Assembly: GCA_014650015.1 (NCBI GenBank)
Contig: BMUD01000006.1
Span: forward strand, 133,839-197,838
Length of the DNA: 64,000 nt
Reading direction: 5' to 3'
Source: Streptomyces griseoloalbus
Lineage (GTDB): Bacteria > Actinomycetota > Actinomycetes > Streptomycetales > Streptomycetaceae
Positions 16,204 through 25,571 of this stretch are shown one piece after another. Position numbers and translations under genes: made by a program. The notes beneath the pieces were generated by a model. That model ran no database searches, was not told the DNA's origin, and saw only the letters and a program-made list of their open reading frames with translations. Every line of letters starts with the position of its first letter. The first letter of the stretch is position 1.

Positions 16204-17184
16204 ATGCGTACGCTTGCCCGGATATCGTCCCTGTCGCGCAGACGCCTGCTCGGTACGGCCGTCGTGGCCGGAACCCTGATGCTCACTCCCCTGTCCGCGC
16301 CCACCACCGTCGCCGCGGCGGGGACCCGGGCCACCGAGTGCGCCGACGACGCCCACACCGCGGCCCGCAAGGCCCACCCCGGACACGGCGAGCACGCCAC
16401 CGAGCCGAACGCGGTCAGCGAGGCCCGCGCCCAGGCCATGGACGCCGACCTGCGCGCCAAGCTCGACAAGCTGCGCGCGAACGACAGGAGCACCGCGACC
16501 GCCGCCTCGGCCACCATCCCGGTCTACTTCCACGTCATCCACGACGGCGAGACCGGCAAGCTCGGCTCCGCCGACATCACCGCCCAGATGAACGTCCTGA
16601 ACGCGGCCTACGCCGGCCAGGGCACCGGCAACACCGACTCGGGCTTCCAGTTCACGCTGGCCGGCACCGACTACACCGACAACGCCGCCTGGTACACCGT
16701 CGGCTACGGCTCGCCGGAGGAGAAGGCGATGAAGACCGCCCTGCACCAGGGCGGCGCGGGCGCGCTCAACTTCTACACCGCCAACATCGGCGACGGCCTC
16801 CTCGGCTGGGCCACCTTCCCCAGCTCGTACCGGTCCAGCCCGGAGATGGACGGTGTGGTCGTCCTGGACTCCTCGCTGCCCGGCGGCTCGGCCACCCACT
16901 ACGACGAGGGCGACACCGCCACCCACGAGGTCGGCCACTGGATGGGCCTCTACCACACCTTCCAGGGCGGCTGTAACGGCAGCGGCGACTACGTCGAGGA
17001 CACGGCGGCCGAGAAGAGCCCCGCCTACGAGTGCCCCGAGGGCCGCGACACGTGCACCCGCAAGACGGGCGCCGACCCGATCCACAACTTCATGGACTAC
17101 ACGTACGACGCGTGCATGTACCAGTTCACCGCGGGTCAGGTGACGCGGATGCAGGAGAGCTGGGCCGCCTACCGCGCCGGCTGA
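16204..17184 (+). CDS. Secreted zinc metalloprotease, M43 (pappalysin-like)
   Basis: 326-residue exported protease. The signal peptide has a basic start ([13 protein letters not shown]) and likely cleavage after TTVAAAG. A propeptide of about 60 residues ([16 protein letters not shown]) precedes the catalytic domain. [11 protein letters not shown] is the metzincin zinc motif HExxHxxGxxH with three zinc-binding histidines, and [16 protein letters not shown] holds the Met-turn. Several cysteines ([19 protein letters not shown]) suggest disulfides in the mature form. ATG at 16204 has AGGAG five bases upstream. It ends six bases from the convergent hydrolase gene. Confidence 0.93.
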   Translation: MRTLARISSLSRRRLLGTAVVAGTLMLTPLSAPTTVAAAGTRATECADDAHTAARKAHPGHGEHATEPNAVSEARAQAMDADLRAKLDKLRANDRSTATAASATIPVYFHVIHDGETGKLGSADITAQMNVLNAAYAGQGTGNTDSGFQFTLAGTDYTDNAAWYTVGYGSPEEKAMKTALHQGGAGALNFYTANIGDGLLGWATFPSSYRSSPEMDGVVVLDSSLPGGSATHYDEGDTATHEVGHWMGLYHTFQGGCNGSGDYVEDTAAEKSPAYECPEGRDTCTRKTGADPIHNFMDYTYDACMYQFTAGQVTRMQESWAAYRAG

Positions 17185-17189
17185 TCCTC

Positions 17190-17759
17190 CTAGAGCGCGT
17201 CCAGGAAGCCGAGGGCCACCCGCCACGTGGCCTCGGCGGCCTCCTCGTCGTAGTCCGGGAGGTCGGGGTCGGTGTAGAGGTGGCCGGCCCCGGCGTACCG
17301 GTACACCTCCACGTCGGCTCCCGCCCGGCCCATCCGCAGGTACCAGGCGGTGAGCCAGTCGTCGGTCTCGAACGGGTCCGGCTCGGCGACGTGCAGCTGC
17401 ACCGGCAGCTCGTCCACCGAGGCGTTCTCCGCGATGTCGGACGTGCCGTGCACCAGCAGCAGTCCGCGCGCCTTCTCGTCGCCGAGGGCCAGTGTCTGGG
17501 CCACGGAGGCGCCGAAGGAGAACCCGGCGTACACCAGCCCCCGCTCCGAGTAGGGCGCGGCGGCCAGCACGGCACGCCTCAGCAGTTCGTCCTTGCCGGT
17601 CTCCTCCTTGTACGCCATGCCCTCCTCGACCGTGTCGAACGTACGGCCCTCGAAGAGGTCGGGCGTCCACACCTCGTGTCCGGCCGCGCGCAGCCGGTCG
17701 GCGGCCCGCCGCACCGCGGGCCTGAGACCGTAGGTCGAGTGAAAGAGCACGATGTTCAT
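17190..17759 (-). CDS. Dienelactone hydrolase family protein
   Basis: 189-residue alpha/beta hydrolase close to dienelactone hydrolases. The start MNIVLFHSTYGLRPAVRRAA is typical. The nucleophile elbow reads GFSFGAS, with serine where classical dienelactone hydrolases have cysteine. The acid lies in VAEPDPFETDDW and the histidine in YAGAGHLYTD. At 189 residues it is slightly shorter than most family members. No signal peptide, so it is cytoplasmic. Substrate unknown; the Ser nucleophile suggests a general esterase (inference). Starts at ATG 17759 and is convergent with the metalloprotease gene. Confidence 0.87.
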   Translation of the reverse strand: MNIVLFHSTYGLRPAVRRAADRLRAAGHEVWTPDLFEGRTFDTVEEGMAYKEETGKDELLRRAVLAAAPYSERGLVYAGFSFGASVAQTLALGDEKARGLLLVHGTSDIAENASVDELPVQLHVAEPDPFETDDWLTAWYLRMGRAGADVEVYRYAGAGHLYTDPDLPDYDEEAAEATWRVALGFLDAL

Positions 17760-17865
17760 GAGGCCATGGTGCCAGCCGGTGTGACGACGCCGGATTCCGG
17801 CACTACCCGCGATGGTGCGGAAGTCACATGTTCAGGCCCGCGCCGAGCCGGTTAGGTTCGAGGGC

Positions 17866-18981
17866 ATGGATGACGTGCTCCGCCCATTGATCGTGGTCGG
17901 CGGCTCGGTCGTGCTCACGCTGCTGCTCGGCTGGGCCACCGATCTGCTGCTGCGCAAGGCCGACGAACGCCACCACGAGACTCCGCTGTGGGGCCTGCTG
18001 CGCCGCGGTCGCATCCCCTACCAGCTGGTGCTCTGCGCGGCCCTGCTCAGAGGGGCGTACGACGAGGCCCAACTGCTGCGGAGCCACGGCAGCGGTGTCG
18101 GCAGGACGCTGACGCTGGTGTTGATCGGCTCGGCGGCCTGGCTGGTGATCCGGATCGCGGCCGCGGTCGTCGAGACCTCGTACACGCGCTATGCCAGCGC
18201 CCGCCACCAGCGCGACCCCGCCCGGGTCCGCCGCGTGCGCACCCAGGTGACGCTGATCCGGCGGGTGGTCTCGGCGATCGTCGGCGTGGTGGCGGTGGCC
18301 GCGATGCTGCTGACCTTCCCCGCGATGCGCGCGGCCGGAGCCTCGCTGCTGGCCTCGGCCGGCATCCTCGGCATCGTCGCCGGTGTGGCCGCCCAGTCCA
18401 CCCTGAGCAACCTGTTCGCCGGGCTGCAGATCGCCTTCGGCGACATGGTGCGCATCGGGGACACGGTGGTCGTGGACGGGGAGTGGGGCACGGTCGAGGA
18501 GATCACGCTGACCTTCCTCACCGTGCGCACCTGGGACGAGCGCCGGATCACCATGCCGGTGTCGTACTTCACGTCCAAGCCGTTCGAGAACTGGTCGCGC
18601 GGTACGCCGCAGATGACCGGCATCGTCTTCTGGCACCTCGACCACTCGGCACCACTGGAGGCGATGCGCGACAAGCTCCGCGACATCCTGCGGGAGTGCC
18701 CGGCCTGGGACGGCCGCGCTTACAACCTCTCCGTGACGGACAGCACGCCCAGCACCATGGAGGTGCGGGCCCTGGTGACGGCCAAGGACGCGGACGACAT
18801 ATGGACGGTACGGGTCGAGGTCCGCGAGCAGATGATCCGCTGGCTGACCGACGCGCACCCGTACGCGCTGCCCCGGGTCAACACGGCGGACGCGGTGCTG
18901 CCGCCGAGCCGCGACGGCCGACGCTTCCCCGACGGCATACCGGCGGCCCGCCGTGTGCACAGCCATCCGAGGGAGCGCTGA
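17866..18981 (+). CDS. Mechanosensitive ion channel, MscS family
   Basis: 371-residue membrane protein. Transmembrane helices lie at about residues 5-25, 45-65, 80-105 and 130-150. The pore-lining helix follows (AAGASLLASAGILGIVAGVAAQSTL-type pattern, about 155-185), then the beta domain with GDTVVVDGEWGTVEEITLTFLTVRTWDERRITMPVSYF, a conserved MscS signature. The C-terminal alpha/beta domain ends in a basic tail. ATG at 17866 has GAGGG just upstream; the longer upstream frame has no conserved content. It probably releases solutes on hypo-osmotic shock. Its stop is eight bases from the convergent SDR gene. Confidence 0.92.
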   Translation: MDDVLRPLIVVGGSVVLTLLLGWATDLLLRKADERHHETPLWGLLRRGRIPYQLVLCAALLRGAYDEAQLLRSHGSGVGRTLTLVLIGSAAWLVIRIAAAVVETSYTRYASARHQRDPARVRRVRTQVTLIRRVVSAIVGVVAVAAMLLTFPAMRAAGASLLASAGILGIVAGVAAQSTLSNLFAGLQIAFGDMVRIGDTVVVDGEWGTVEEITLTFLTVRTWDERRITMPVSYFTSKPFENWSRGTPQMTGIVFWHLDHSAPLEAMRDKLRDILRECPAWDGRAYNLSVTDSTPSTMEVRALVTAKDADDIWTVRVEVREQMIRWLTDAHPYALPRVNTADAVLPPSRDGRRFPDGIPAARRVHSHPRER

Positions 18982-18988
18982 CCGGCAC

Positions 18989-19735
18989 TCAGTGACCGCG
19001 TTCGGCCCCGCCGTTGACCTGGACGATCTGCGAGGTGATGTGGGCGGCGCCCGGAGAGGCGAGCCAGTGCAGGGTCGCCGCCACGTCCCCGGGCGTCCCG
19101 GCCCGCCCGTTCAGGGTCTCGTCCACCAGCCACGCCCGCAGGTCCTCGTCGATGCCCTCACCGAAGAACGCGGTGTCCTCGATGTAGCCCGGCGCGACCA
19201 CGTTCACGGTGATGCCGTGCGGTCCGAGCTTCCGGGCGAGGTCGTGCGCGTACGGGTGCAGCCCCGCCTTGGCCGCCGCGTAGGCCACCTGGCCGTGTCC
19301 TCGGTAGGCGGCGATGGAGCTGAGGAACAGCACCCGCCCGCCCGGTTCGGCGAGGCGCTCCCTCAGCGCCTCGGTGAGCAGTGCGGCGGTCAGCAGGTTG
19401 AGCCGGAAGTTGAGCGTCCAGGCGCGGGCGACGGCGTCGAGCGGGTCGTCGCCGGCGTCGTCGTCCAAGGGTTCGAGGAGCCCGTTGCCTCCGGCACTGT
19501 GGATCAGGACGTCCACCGCCCCGAACTCCCGGCCGACGAAGCCGGCGACACCGCGCACGGCCTGCGGATCGGCCAGATCGGCGGCGTACGTCAGGGCCCC
19601 CGGCACCCCGGTCCGCTCCAGCACGTCCCCGCGCCGGCCGAGCAGCAGCACACGGTCCCCGTCGGCGGCGAACACCCGCGCGGCGGCCAAACCGATCCCC
19701 GTACCGCCCCCGCTGATCACAACATTCCGAGTCAT
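18989..19735 (-). CDS. Short-chain dehydrogenase/reductase
   Basis: 248-residue classical SDR. The Rossmann motif reads VVISGGGTGIG (TGxxxGxG type), followed by ADLADP and HSAGGNG (NAG-like motif with H at the first position). The catalytic residues are Ser in LFLSSIAAYRG and Tyr/Lys in YAAAKAG, so the YxxxK pair is intact. VNVVAPGYIEDTAFF gives the nicotinamide-side PG motif. The C-terminus ITSQIVQVNGGAERGH is typical of FabG-like enzymes. Substrate unknown. Start ATG 19735. The palindromic repeat element lies about 100 bases upstream. Confidence 0.93.
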   Translation of the reverse strand: MTRNVVISGGGTGIGLAAARVFAADGDRVLLLGRRGDVLERTGVPGALTYAADLADPQAVRGVAGFVGREFGAVDVLIHSAGGNGLLEPLDDDAGDDPLDAVARAWTLNFRLNLLTAALLTEALRERLAEPGGRVLFLSSIAAYRGHGQVAYAAAKAGLHPYAHDLARKLGPHGITVNVVAPGYIEDTAFFGEGIDEDLRAWLVDETLNGRAGTPGDVAATLHWLASPGAAHITSQIVQVNGGAERGH

Positions 19736-19832
19736 AACGGCACTTTACGAACGAAAGCCTCCGACGACGCCGCACCCCACGGGAAACGTCCCGGCGAACG
19801 AGAGGGGCGGCGCGTCAGCGGGAGACCCCCCT

Positions 19833-20007
19833 GGGGCCGACCTGACCATTCGCGTCGTCGCCCGCAGGGCGGTCTCGCGGCGTCAGGTGCGTGCTCTCGG
19901 CGTGCCGGGCGTAGAGCCTCGTACTGGATGTACTCGGCTCTGCGCCCGGTGCGGCGAGAGTGCATGCATGGCGTCGCGAGGCAGGCGGGAATTGTCAGAC
20001 AGGCCCT
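19833..20007. repeat. Palindromic element interrupted by a second palindrome
   Basis: The outer element matches the reverse complement of 61675-61737: its left half (19833-19870, containing ctgaccattcgcgtcgtcgc) and right half (19983-20007, aggcgggaattgtcagacag) are separated by about 112 bases. The insert is itself a long imperfect inverted repeat: arms 19874-19918 and 19936-19980 (45 bases each), loop 19919-19935 containing gtactggatgtactcg. It ends immediately before the antiporter stop codon. No gene is present. This is most likely a small non-autonomous repeat inserted in another repeat. Confidence 0.8.
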
Positions 20008-20008
20008 A

Positions 20009-21595
20009 CTAGCGCAGGCTGCGTACATCGAGGTGCCGCAGCACCCGGTCCACTACCTCCGGATCCGCCCCCGCCTCGCTCCGCGCCGCCAGTACCTCGT
20101 GCCGCGCGGCGCTCAGCATCTCCCGCTGGATCCGGCGCACCCGCTTCAGCCGCCGCGCCCGCTGCCGGTGCGCCTCCCGCCGCTCGTCCTCCGCCAGGTC
20201 CGGACTGATCCGCACCCCGATGTCGAAGGCGCTGCGCAGCATCTGCTCGGACAGCTCCTCCGGGAGCTCCTCGACCTCCTCGATCTCCCGCAGTCTGCGC
20301 TTGGCCGCCTTCGCGGCCCGGACGGCCAGGTCGTGCTCGAACTGCTTCTCGCGCCCGGTGTCGGCCCGCACGCCCAGCCGCCCCACCAGCCACGGCAGGC
20401 TCAGCCCCTGCAGCAGCAGCGTCGCCATGATCACGCCGAACGCGATGAAGACGATCTCGCTCCGGCCGGGGAAATCGTCTCCGGCATCGGTCTCCAGCGG
20501 GATCGCCAGCGCCAGCGCTACGGAGGCCACCCCGCGCATCCCCGCCCACCACATCACCACGGTCTCGCGCCAGCTGACCGGGATCTCCTCGTCGGTGTCC
20601 CGCGCGGCGTGCAGCCGCTTCGTCAGCCAGGTCGCCGGCAGCAGCCACAGCAGCCGGACCACGACGACCACACCCACGATCGCCGCCGCCCAGCCCAGCA
20701 ACTCCGTCCAGCGGCCGGACGCGGTCCGGATCGCGTTGTGCAGTTCGAGCCCGACCAGGCCGAACGCGACGCCGGTGACCAGTGTGTCGACGATGTCCCA
20801 GAAGGTGTGCCCGGCGAGCCGGGTCATGACGTCGTCGGCGTCGGTGGCGTACTCGACGAGGAAGAGCGCGGTGGTGAGCACGGCGAGCACCCCGGAGCCG
20901 TGCAGCTCCTCGGCCAGCACGTAGGAGGCGTACGGCACCAGCAGGCTGAGCCCGATCTGCAGGGTCGCGTCCCCGAGCAGATCCATCAGCCTGTTGGCGC
21001 CCCAGCCCAGCGCGAGCCCGACCGCCACCGCCACCACGGCCGACAGCACCAGGTCGAGCCCGGCCTCCCAGGGCGAGAAGGCGCCGCTCACGACGGCGGC
21101 GATCGCCACGTTGTAGAGGACGATCGCCGTGACGTCGTTGAAGAGCCCCTCGCCCTCCAGGATCGACACCAGCCGGCGCGGCAGCCCCAGCTTCCCGGCC
21201 ACGGCGGTCGCCGCGACCGGGTCGGGCGGCGCGACCAGCGCGCCGAGGGCCACGGCGGCGGCGAGCGGCAGCCCCGGCACGATCGCGTGGGCGACGGCGG
21301 CCACACACAGCATGGTGACGAAGACCAGCGCCACCGCGAGCAGCAGGATCGGTCTGACGTTCGCCGCGAACTGCCGCCAGGACGTGCGCCGCACGGCGGC
21401 GTGGAGCAGGGGCGGCAGCAGCAGCGGGAGGATCAGGTCGGGCGGGATGTCGACGTTCGGCACGAACTCCAGCAGCGCCAGGACGATACCGAGGACCGTC
21501 ATCAGCACCGGCGCCGGCAGCCCCAGCCGCTCTCCGACCGGAACGCTCACCACGGCCCCGAGCAGCAGGGCGAACAGCAGGGTCAACTGATCCAC
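20009..21595 (-). CDS. Na+/H+ antiporter, CPA1 (NhaP/NHE) family
   Basis: 528-residue membrane transporter with about 12 hydrophobic spans in the first 410 residues. The transport core has ALVAPPDPVAATAV and ILEGEGLFNDVTAIVLYN, where the ND pair supplies the ion-binding aspartate, and WWAGMRGVASVALALAIP. The C-terminal 120 residues are hydrophilic and charged (EIEEVEELPEELSEQM), forming a cytoplasmic regulatory tail. GTG at 21595 is preferred because GGAG lies eight bases upstream; the frame stays open to a GTG at 21640. It exchanges protons for sodium or other monovalent cations and contributes to pH and salt tolerance. Confidence 0.92.
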   Translation of the reverse strand: MDQLTLLFALLLGAVVSVPVGERLGLPAPVLMTVLGIVLALLEFVPNVDIPPDLILPLLLPPLLHAAVRRTSWRQFAANVRPILLLAVALVFVTMLCVAAVAHAIVPGLPLAAAVALGALVAPPDPVAATAVAGKLGLPRRLVSILEGEGLFNDVTAIVLYNVAIAAVVSGAFSPWEAGLDLVLSAVVAVAVGLALGWGANRLMDLLGDATLQIGLSLLVPYASYVLAEELHGSGVLAVLTTALFLVEYATDADDVMTRLAGHTFWDIVDTLVTGVAFGLVGLELHNAIRTASGRWTELLGWAAAIVGVVVVVRLLWLLPATWLTKRLHAARDTDEEIPVSWRETVVMWWAGMRGVASVALALAIPLETDAGDDFPGRSEIVFIAFGVIMATLLLQGLSLPWLVGRLGVRADTGREKQFEHDLAVRAAKAAKRRLREIEEVEELPEELSEQMLRSAFDIGVRISPDLAEDERREAHRQRARRLKRVRRIQREMLSAARHEVLAARSEAGADPEVVDRVLRHLDVRSLR

Positions 21596-21683
21596 GGTCA
21601 GCACTCCGGACGGATCGGCGATCGCAGGACGGATCTCCACCCTGCCACGTCGACGCCCTCACCAGGCCGTTCGCGGCCTCCGG

Positions 21684-22151
21684 CTACAGAACGCGCCGCA
21701 TGGCCCGGTGCGCCATCCCCGCGTCCGGGAACTCGGGCCCGTAGGCCTCGTATCCCAGCCGCTCGTAGAAACCGAGGGCCTGGGTCTGCGCGTGCAGGTC
21801 GACGGCGGTGAGGCCGCGCACGCGGGCCGCCTCCTCGACCGCCCGCACCAGCGCCGCCCCCACCCCGAGGCCCCGGGCCGCCCGCGTCACCGCGAGCCGT
21901 CCCAGGGATCCGACGGCCGGATCGCCGCCGTTCTTCGCCGCGGCGGCCTCGCCGTGCAGCAGCCGTCCGGTGCCCAGCGGTACGCCGTCCTCCCGGACCG
22001 CCAGTACGTGCACGGCACCGGCGTCGTAGGCGTCGTACTCGATGTCCTCGGGGACACCCTGCTCGGCGACGAAGACGTCCTTGCGGACCGCGAAGCACGC
22101 CTCGCGGTCCGCGGGCTCCTCCGCCACGCGGACGACGTAGGAGGTGCTCAT
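21684..22151 (-). CDS. GNAT family N-acetyltransferase
   Basis: 155-residue acetyltransferase. The acetyl-CoA binding signature is seen in [22 protein letters not shown] (Q/RxxGxG/A type, here RGLGVG), followed by [20 protein letters not shown], the usual last strand-helix of the ElaA-type GNATs. The N-terminal part [22 protein letters not shown] also matches the ElaA-like subgroup. ATG at 22151 overlaps the stop of the pseudouridine synthase gene by four bases (ATGA), showing translational coupling. Acceptor substrate unknown. Confidence 0.92.
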   Translation of the reverse strand: MSTSYVVRVAEEPADREACFAVRKDVFVAEQGVPEDIEYDAYDAGAVHVLAVREDGVPLGTGRLLHGEAAAAKNGGDPAVGSLGRLAVTRAARGLGVGAALVRAVEEAARVRGLTAVDLHAQTQALGFYERLGYEAYGPEFPDAGMAHRAMRRVL

Positions 22152-23092
22152 GCGTAGGTCTCCTCGCGGACCTGGTCCAGCGCCTGCTGCAGGTCCTCCG
22201 GGTAGTCGCAGGAGAACTCGGCCCACTGCCCGTCGCCGGGGTGCTCGAAGCCGAGCCGCACCGCGTGCAGCCACTGGCGGGTCAGCCGGAGCCGCTTGGC
22301 GAGCGTGGGGTCGGCGCCGTAGGTCAGGTCACCGACGCAGGGGTGCCGGTGGGCGGCCATGTGGACGCGGATCTGGTGGGTGCGGCCGGTCTCCAGCTTG
22401 ACGTCGAGGAGGGAGGCGGCGCGGAAGGCCTCGATGAGGTCGTAGTGCGTGACGGACGGCTTGCCGTCGGCGGTGACCGCCCACTTGTAGTCGTGCTGCG
22501 GGTGCCGGCCGATGGGGGCGTCGATGGTGCCGCTGGTGGGGTCGGGGTGGCCCTGGACGAGCGCGTGGTAGCGCTTGTCGACCGTGCGCTCCTTGAACTG
22601 GCGCTTCAGCGACGTGTACGCGTACTCCGACTTGGCGACGACCATCAGGCCGGAGGTGCCGACGTCGAGGCGGTGCACGATGCCCTGGCGCTCGGCGGCG
22701 CCGGAGGTCGAGATGCGGTACCCGGCGGCGGCGAGACCGCCGATCACCGTCGGGCCGGTCCAGCCGGGCGAGGGGTGGGCGGCGACGCCGACGGGCTTGA
22801 CGATCACGACCACGTCGTCGTCGTCGTGCACGATCTCCATGCCCTGGACCGGCTCGGCCACCACCTGAACCGGCGCGGGCGCCTGCGGCATCTCCACCTC
22901 GAGCCAGGCGCCGCCGCTCACCCGCTCCGACTTGCCGACCACCGATCCGTCGACCGTGACCTTCCCCGCGGCGGCGAGCTCGGCCGCCTTGGTCCGGGAG
23001 AAGCCGAACATGCGGGAGATGGCGGCGTCGACGCGCTCGCCCTCCAGGCCGTCGGGCACGGGCAGGGTGCGGATCTCGGGAATGGTGCTCAC
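22148..23092 (-). CDS. RluA/RluD-type pseudouridine synthase
   Basis: 314-residue RNA-modifying enzyme. The N-terminal S4 domain (about residues 15-75, [30 protein letters not shown]) binds RNA. The catalytic domain has [15 protein letters not shown] with the essential aspartate, [11 protein letters not shown], and [23 protein letters not shown]. The architecture fits RluD (23S rRNA helix 69) best, but other RluA-family targets cannot be excluded. Starts at ATG 23092, 76 bases after lspA in the same direction, and is coupled to the GNAT gene downstream. Confidence 0.95.
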   Translation of the reverse strand: MSTIPEIRTLPVPDGLEGERVDAAISRMFGFSRTKAAELAAAGKVTVDGSVVGKSERVSGGAWLEVEMPQAPAPVQVVAEPVQGMEIVHDDDDVVVIVKPVGVAAHPSPGWTGPTVIGGLAAAGYRISTSGAAERQGIVHRLDVGTSGLMVVAKSEYAYTSLKRQFKERTVDKRYHALVQGHPDPTSGTIDAPIGRHPQHDYKWAVTADGKPSVTHYDLIEAFRAASLLDVKLETGRTHQIRVHMAAHRHPCVGDLTYGADPTLAKRLRLTRQWLHAVRLGFEHPGDGQWAEFSCDYPEDLQQALDQVREETYA

Positions 23093-23168
23093 CCGTCGAG
23101 TATGCCGGACGGGTCGGACAACCCCGTACGCGCGTTCAGCCCGGACGCCCTCTCGGCCCGCGCGGCGG

Positions 23169-23765
23169 TCAGTCCTTGTGGACGGTCCCGTCCGGGTCGA
23201 GACCGCGGAACGACAGCAGCACGATCAGGATGCCGCCGCACACGATCGCCGAGTCCGCCAGGTTGAACACGGCGAAGTGCTTGGGCGCGATGAAGTCGAC
23301 GACCGCGCCCTCGAAGACACCCGGGGACCGGAAGATCCGGTCGGTGAGGTTGCCGAGGGCGCCGCCGAGCAGCAGGCCGAGCGCGATCGCCCAGGGCAGG
23401 CTGTACAGCTTGCGGGCGAGACGGATGATCACCACGATCACGGACGCGGCGATCACCGTGAAGATCACGGTGAAGGCCTCACCGAAGCCGAACGCCGCGC
23501 CCGCGTTGCGGATCGCCTCGAACCTCAGCCAGTCCCCGACGATCTCGATGGGCTCCTGGTGCTCCAGCTCGGCGACCACGATCATCTTGCTGATCAGGTC
23601 CAGGGCATAGGCGAAGGCGGCGACGGCGAACAGGACGCCGACCCGCCGCTTGCCGCGGGGCCGCTCGGTCTCCGCCGCCGTGCCCTCGGCGCCGGCCGTC
23701 TCCTGCCCGTCCCGGTCCGCGTCCGGGGTGTCCGGCGTACCGATGATGCGCTCCGCCTCTGCCAC
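23169..23765 (-). CDS. lspA: Lipoprotein signal peptidase II
   Basis: 198-residue membrane aspartyl protease that cleaves prolipoproteins after lipidation. A hydrophilic 45-residue N-terminus (Asp/Glu/Arg-rich) is followed by four membrane spans. Signature blocks are [23 protein letters not shown] with the first catalytic aspartate, and [20 protein letters not shown] with the second. GTG at 23765 is the start. Together with the downstream pseudouridine synthase this is the conserved lspA-rluD order found in many bacteria. Confidence 0.97.
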   Translation of the reverse strand: MAEAERIIGTPDTPDADRDGQETAGAEGTAAETERPRGKRRVGVLFAVAAFAYALDLISKMIVVAELEHQEPIEIVGDWLRFEAIRNAGAAFGFGEAFTVIFTVIAASVIVVIIRLARKLYSLPWAIALGLLLGGALGNLTDRIFRSPGVFEGAVVDFIAPKHFAVFNLADSAIVCGGILIVLLSFRGLDPDGTVHKD

Positions 23766-23830
23766 GTGAGTCCCTCAACCTAGGTACCTGACTGAGGACG
23801 AGGGTACGGCACGGCCTGTACGCCCGCCGA

Positions 23831-25255
23831 TCAGTACCGGCGCTCCTGCTTCTGCTTGCACTCGACGCACAGGGTGGCCCGGGGGAAGGCCTGCATCCGG
23901 GCCTTGCCGATGGGGTTGCCGCAGTTCTCGCACAGGCCGTAGGTGCCGGCGTCGAGGCGCTGGAGGGCGCGTTCGAACTGGGTGAGCATCTCGCGCGCGT
24001 TGGCGGCGAGCGCGAGTTCGTGCTCGCGCGTGATGTTCTTGGTTCCGGTGTCCGCCTGGTCGTCGCCCGCGCCGTCGCCGGAGTCCCGCATCAGGCCGAC
24101 CAGCGACTGCTCGGAGGAAGTGATCTCCTCGCGCAGCCGCAGCACCTCGGACGTCAGCTCGGTCCGCGCCTCCTCGACCTCGTCCGGAGTCCAGGGCTCC
24201 TCGCCCGGACGTACCGCGAGATCGCCGGGCTCCGCCGCGCCGATCCGGGCCTTGGGTACGGCGGTGTTCGCCGCCGTGGCTGCCGTGGCTGCCGTGCCAG
24301 GAGTCTTCTTCGCACCCACCGTCGTCACTCCCGTCTGCGTCGCGGCCTCGGCCGCGTCCGCGTCATCGGCCGCGCTGTGCCCGGCCACATCCTGAGCGGA
24401 CCCCATGGTCCTGGCGACGTCCGTCCGCTTCCCGCCGGCGTCACCGTCCGAGCCCCCGGGCCCGTCTCCCCCTGCCCCCACCTCGGCGGCAGCCCTCGCC
24501 TCGGCCGCCTTCTTCGGGGACACCTTGCGGGCCCCCGCCTTCCCGGCGGGCACGGGCGCCTTCTTCACCGCCGCCGCCTCCTCGGCCGGCACGGGCGCTT
24601 TCCCCGGCGCCGCCTTCTTCGTCACCGTCTCCTCGACGGGCGCCGTCCGCGCCGCCTTCCCGGCGGGCGGCTGCGCCACCGTCTTCTCCGCCACCGTCTT
24701 CTCCGCCGCCGCCCTCTTCGCGGGCGCCCTCTTCGCGGGCGCCTTCCCCGTCGCCTTCTTCGCGGGTGTCTTCTTCCCTGCCGGCTGCCCGGCAGGCGCC
24801 TCCTTGGCGGACGCGTCCCCGGTCGCCGTCTTCCCGGCCGCCGTCTTCTTCGCCGCCGCCTTCTGCGCGGACGCCTTCTGCGCGGACGCCTCCCGTGTTG
24901 CCGGCCTCCTCGCAGGCTCGTCCATGGCGGACGCCTTCTTCCCGACGGCCCTGTGCCTGGTCGCCTTCTTCGCGGTCGCCTTCGGCGCCGCGGCTTCCGC
25001 GCTCGCCGCCTTCGCCCCCGGGGCCGCCTTCCCGGCAACCGCTGCCTTCGTGCCCCGCGCCTTCCCGGGTGCCGTCGTCTTCTCGGTTGCCGTCGTCTTC
25101 TCGGTTGCCGTCGCGTTCGCCGGTGCCGCAGCGCTGGCCGTCCCCGCCGACCTCGCGCTCTTCGTCCCACGCGTCCCCTTGGCCCCACCGCCGGGAACGG
25201 GTGCGGGCCTGCCGGACGGCGCCGACTGCTGTACGGCGGTCTTCTTCGCCACCAT
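23831..25255 (-). CDS. DksA/TraR zinc-finger protein with long Ala/Lys/Pro-rich N-terminus
   Basis: 474-residue two-part protein. Residues 1 to about 345 are low-complexity Ala/Lys/Pro/Thr with repeated AKKA, AAEKT and APAKR words, resembling eukaryotic H1 and bacterial H1-like tails. Residues about 350-474 form a DksA/TraR domain: a coiled-coil hairpin ([23 protein letters not shown], then [18 protein letters not shown]) and a C4 zinc finger, CENCGNPIG with [11 protein letters not shown] at 25255 has AAGGGG eight bases upstream. DksA proteins act in the RNA polymerase secondary channel; the tail suggests DNA or RNA binding (inference). Placed 65 bases upstream of lspA. Confidence 0.9.
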   Translation of the reverse strand: MVAKKTAVQQSAPSGRPAPVPGGGAKGTRGTKSARSAGTASAAAPANATATEKTTATEKTTAPGKARGTKAAVAGKAAPGAKAASAEAAAPKATAKKATRHRAVGKKASAMDEPARRPATREASAQKASAQKAAAKKTAAGKTATGDASAKEAPAGQPAGKKTPAKKATGKAPAKRAPAKRAAAEKTVAEKTVAQPPAGKAARTAPVEETVTKKAAPGKAPVPAEEAAAVKKAPVPAGKAGARKVSPKKAAEARAAAEVGAGGDGPGGSDGDAGGKRTDVARTMGSAQDVAGHSAADDADAAEAATQTGVTTVGAKKTPGTAATAATAANTAVPKARIGAAEPGDLAVRPGEEPWTPDEVEEARTELTSEVLRLREEITSSEQSLVGLMRDSGDGAGDDQADTGTKNITREHELALAANAREMLTQFERALQRLDAGTYGLCENCGNPIGKARMQAFPRATLCVECKQKQERRY

Positions 25256-25570
25256 GGCCGCGGCCCCTTCACATATTGTGATCTTGCACGCGAATCGTGC
25301 TGGGACGATAAATCGACTCGAGTCCCGCGGCAACGGGGCACACCGCCCGATTCCCTCGCCCCGCGGATGCCGCGCGGCGAACCTGCATGCGTTGTGCCCA
25401 GCTCCCCGCCGGGTATGCCGCCGAGAAGGGCGTCCCGGAATCCGAACACGCGTACCGTGCCATTCGGAGTACACCAGGTCATGGGTAGCCAAAACGACGC
25501 GCCTCTCCCGGCCACCGGAAAACCGGGTCGGCCGCTGTCCGCGGCGCGCCGTACACTGGGCGGAGCGAAA
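25256..25570. other. Divergent promoter region, dksA-like gene / ileS leader
   Basis: About 315 bases between divergent transcripts. An AT-richer patch near 25268-25316 (containing catattgtgatc and gataaatcg) probably contains the promoter of the DksA-like gene on the reverse strand. On the forward strand TACACT at 25552-25557 is a good -10 for the T-box transcript, with no clear -35. No ORF with coding bias is present. Confidence 0.45.
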
Positions 25571-25571
25571 A

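Noticed and set aside
18953-21811. 952-codon plus-strand frame opposite the SDR and antiporter genes
   Set aside because: Antisense shadow running across the palindromic repeat. The intact SDR and NhaP-type motifs are on the reverse strand.
25256-25570. tRNA gene in the divergent region
   Set aside because: No cloverleaf, no TTCGA loop or CCA end could be assembled; the region is explained by promoters and the start of the T-box leader.
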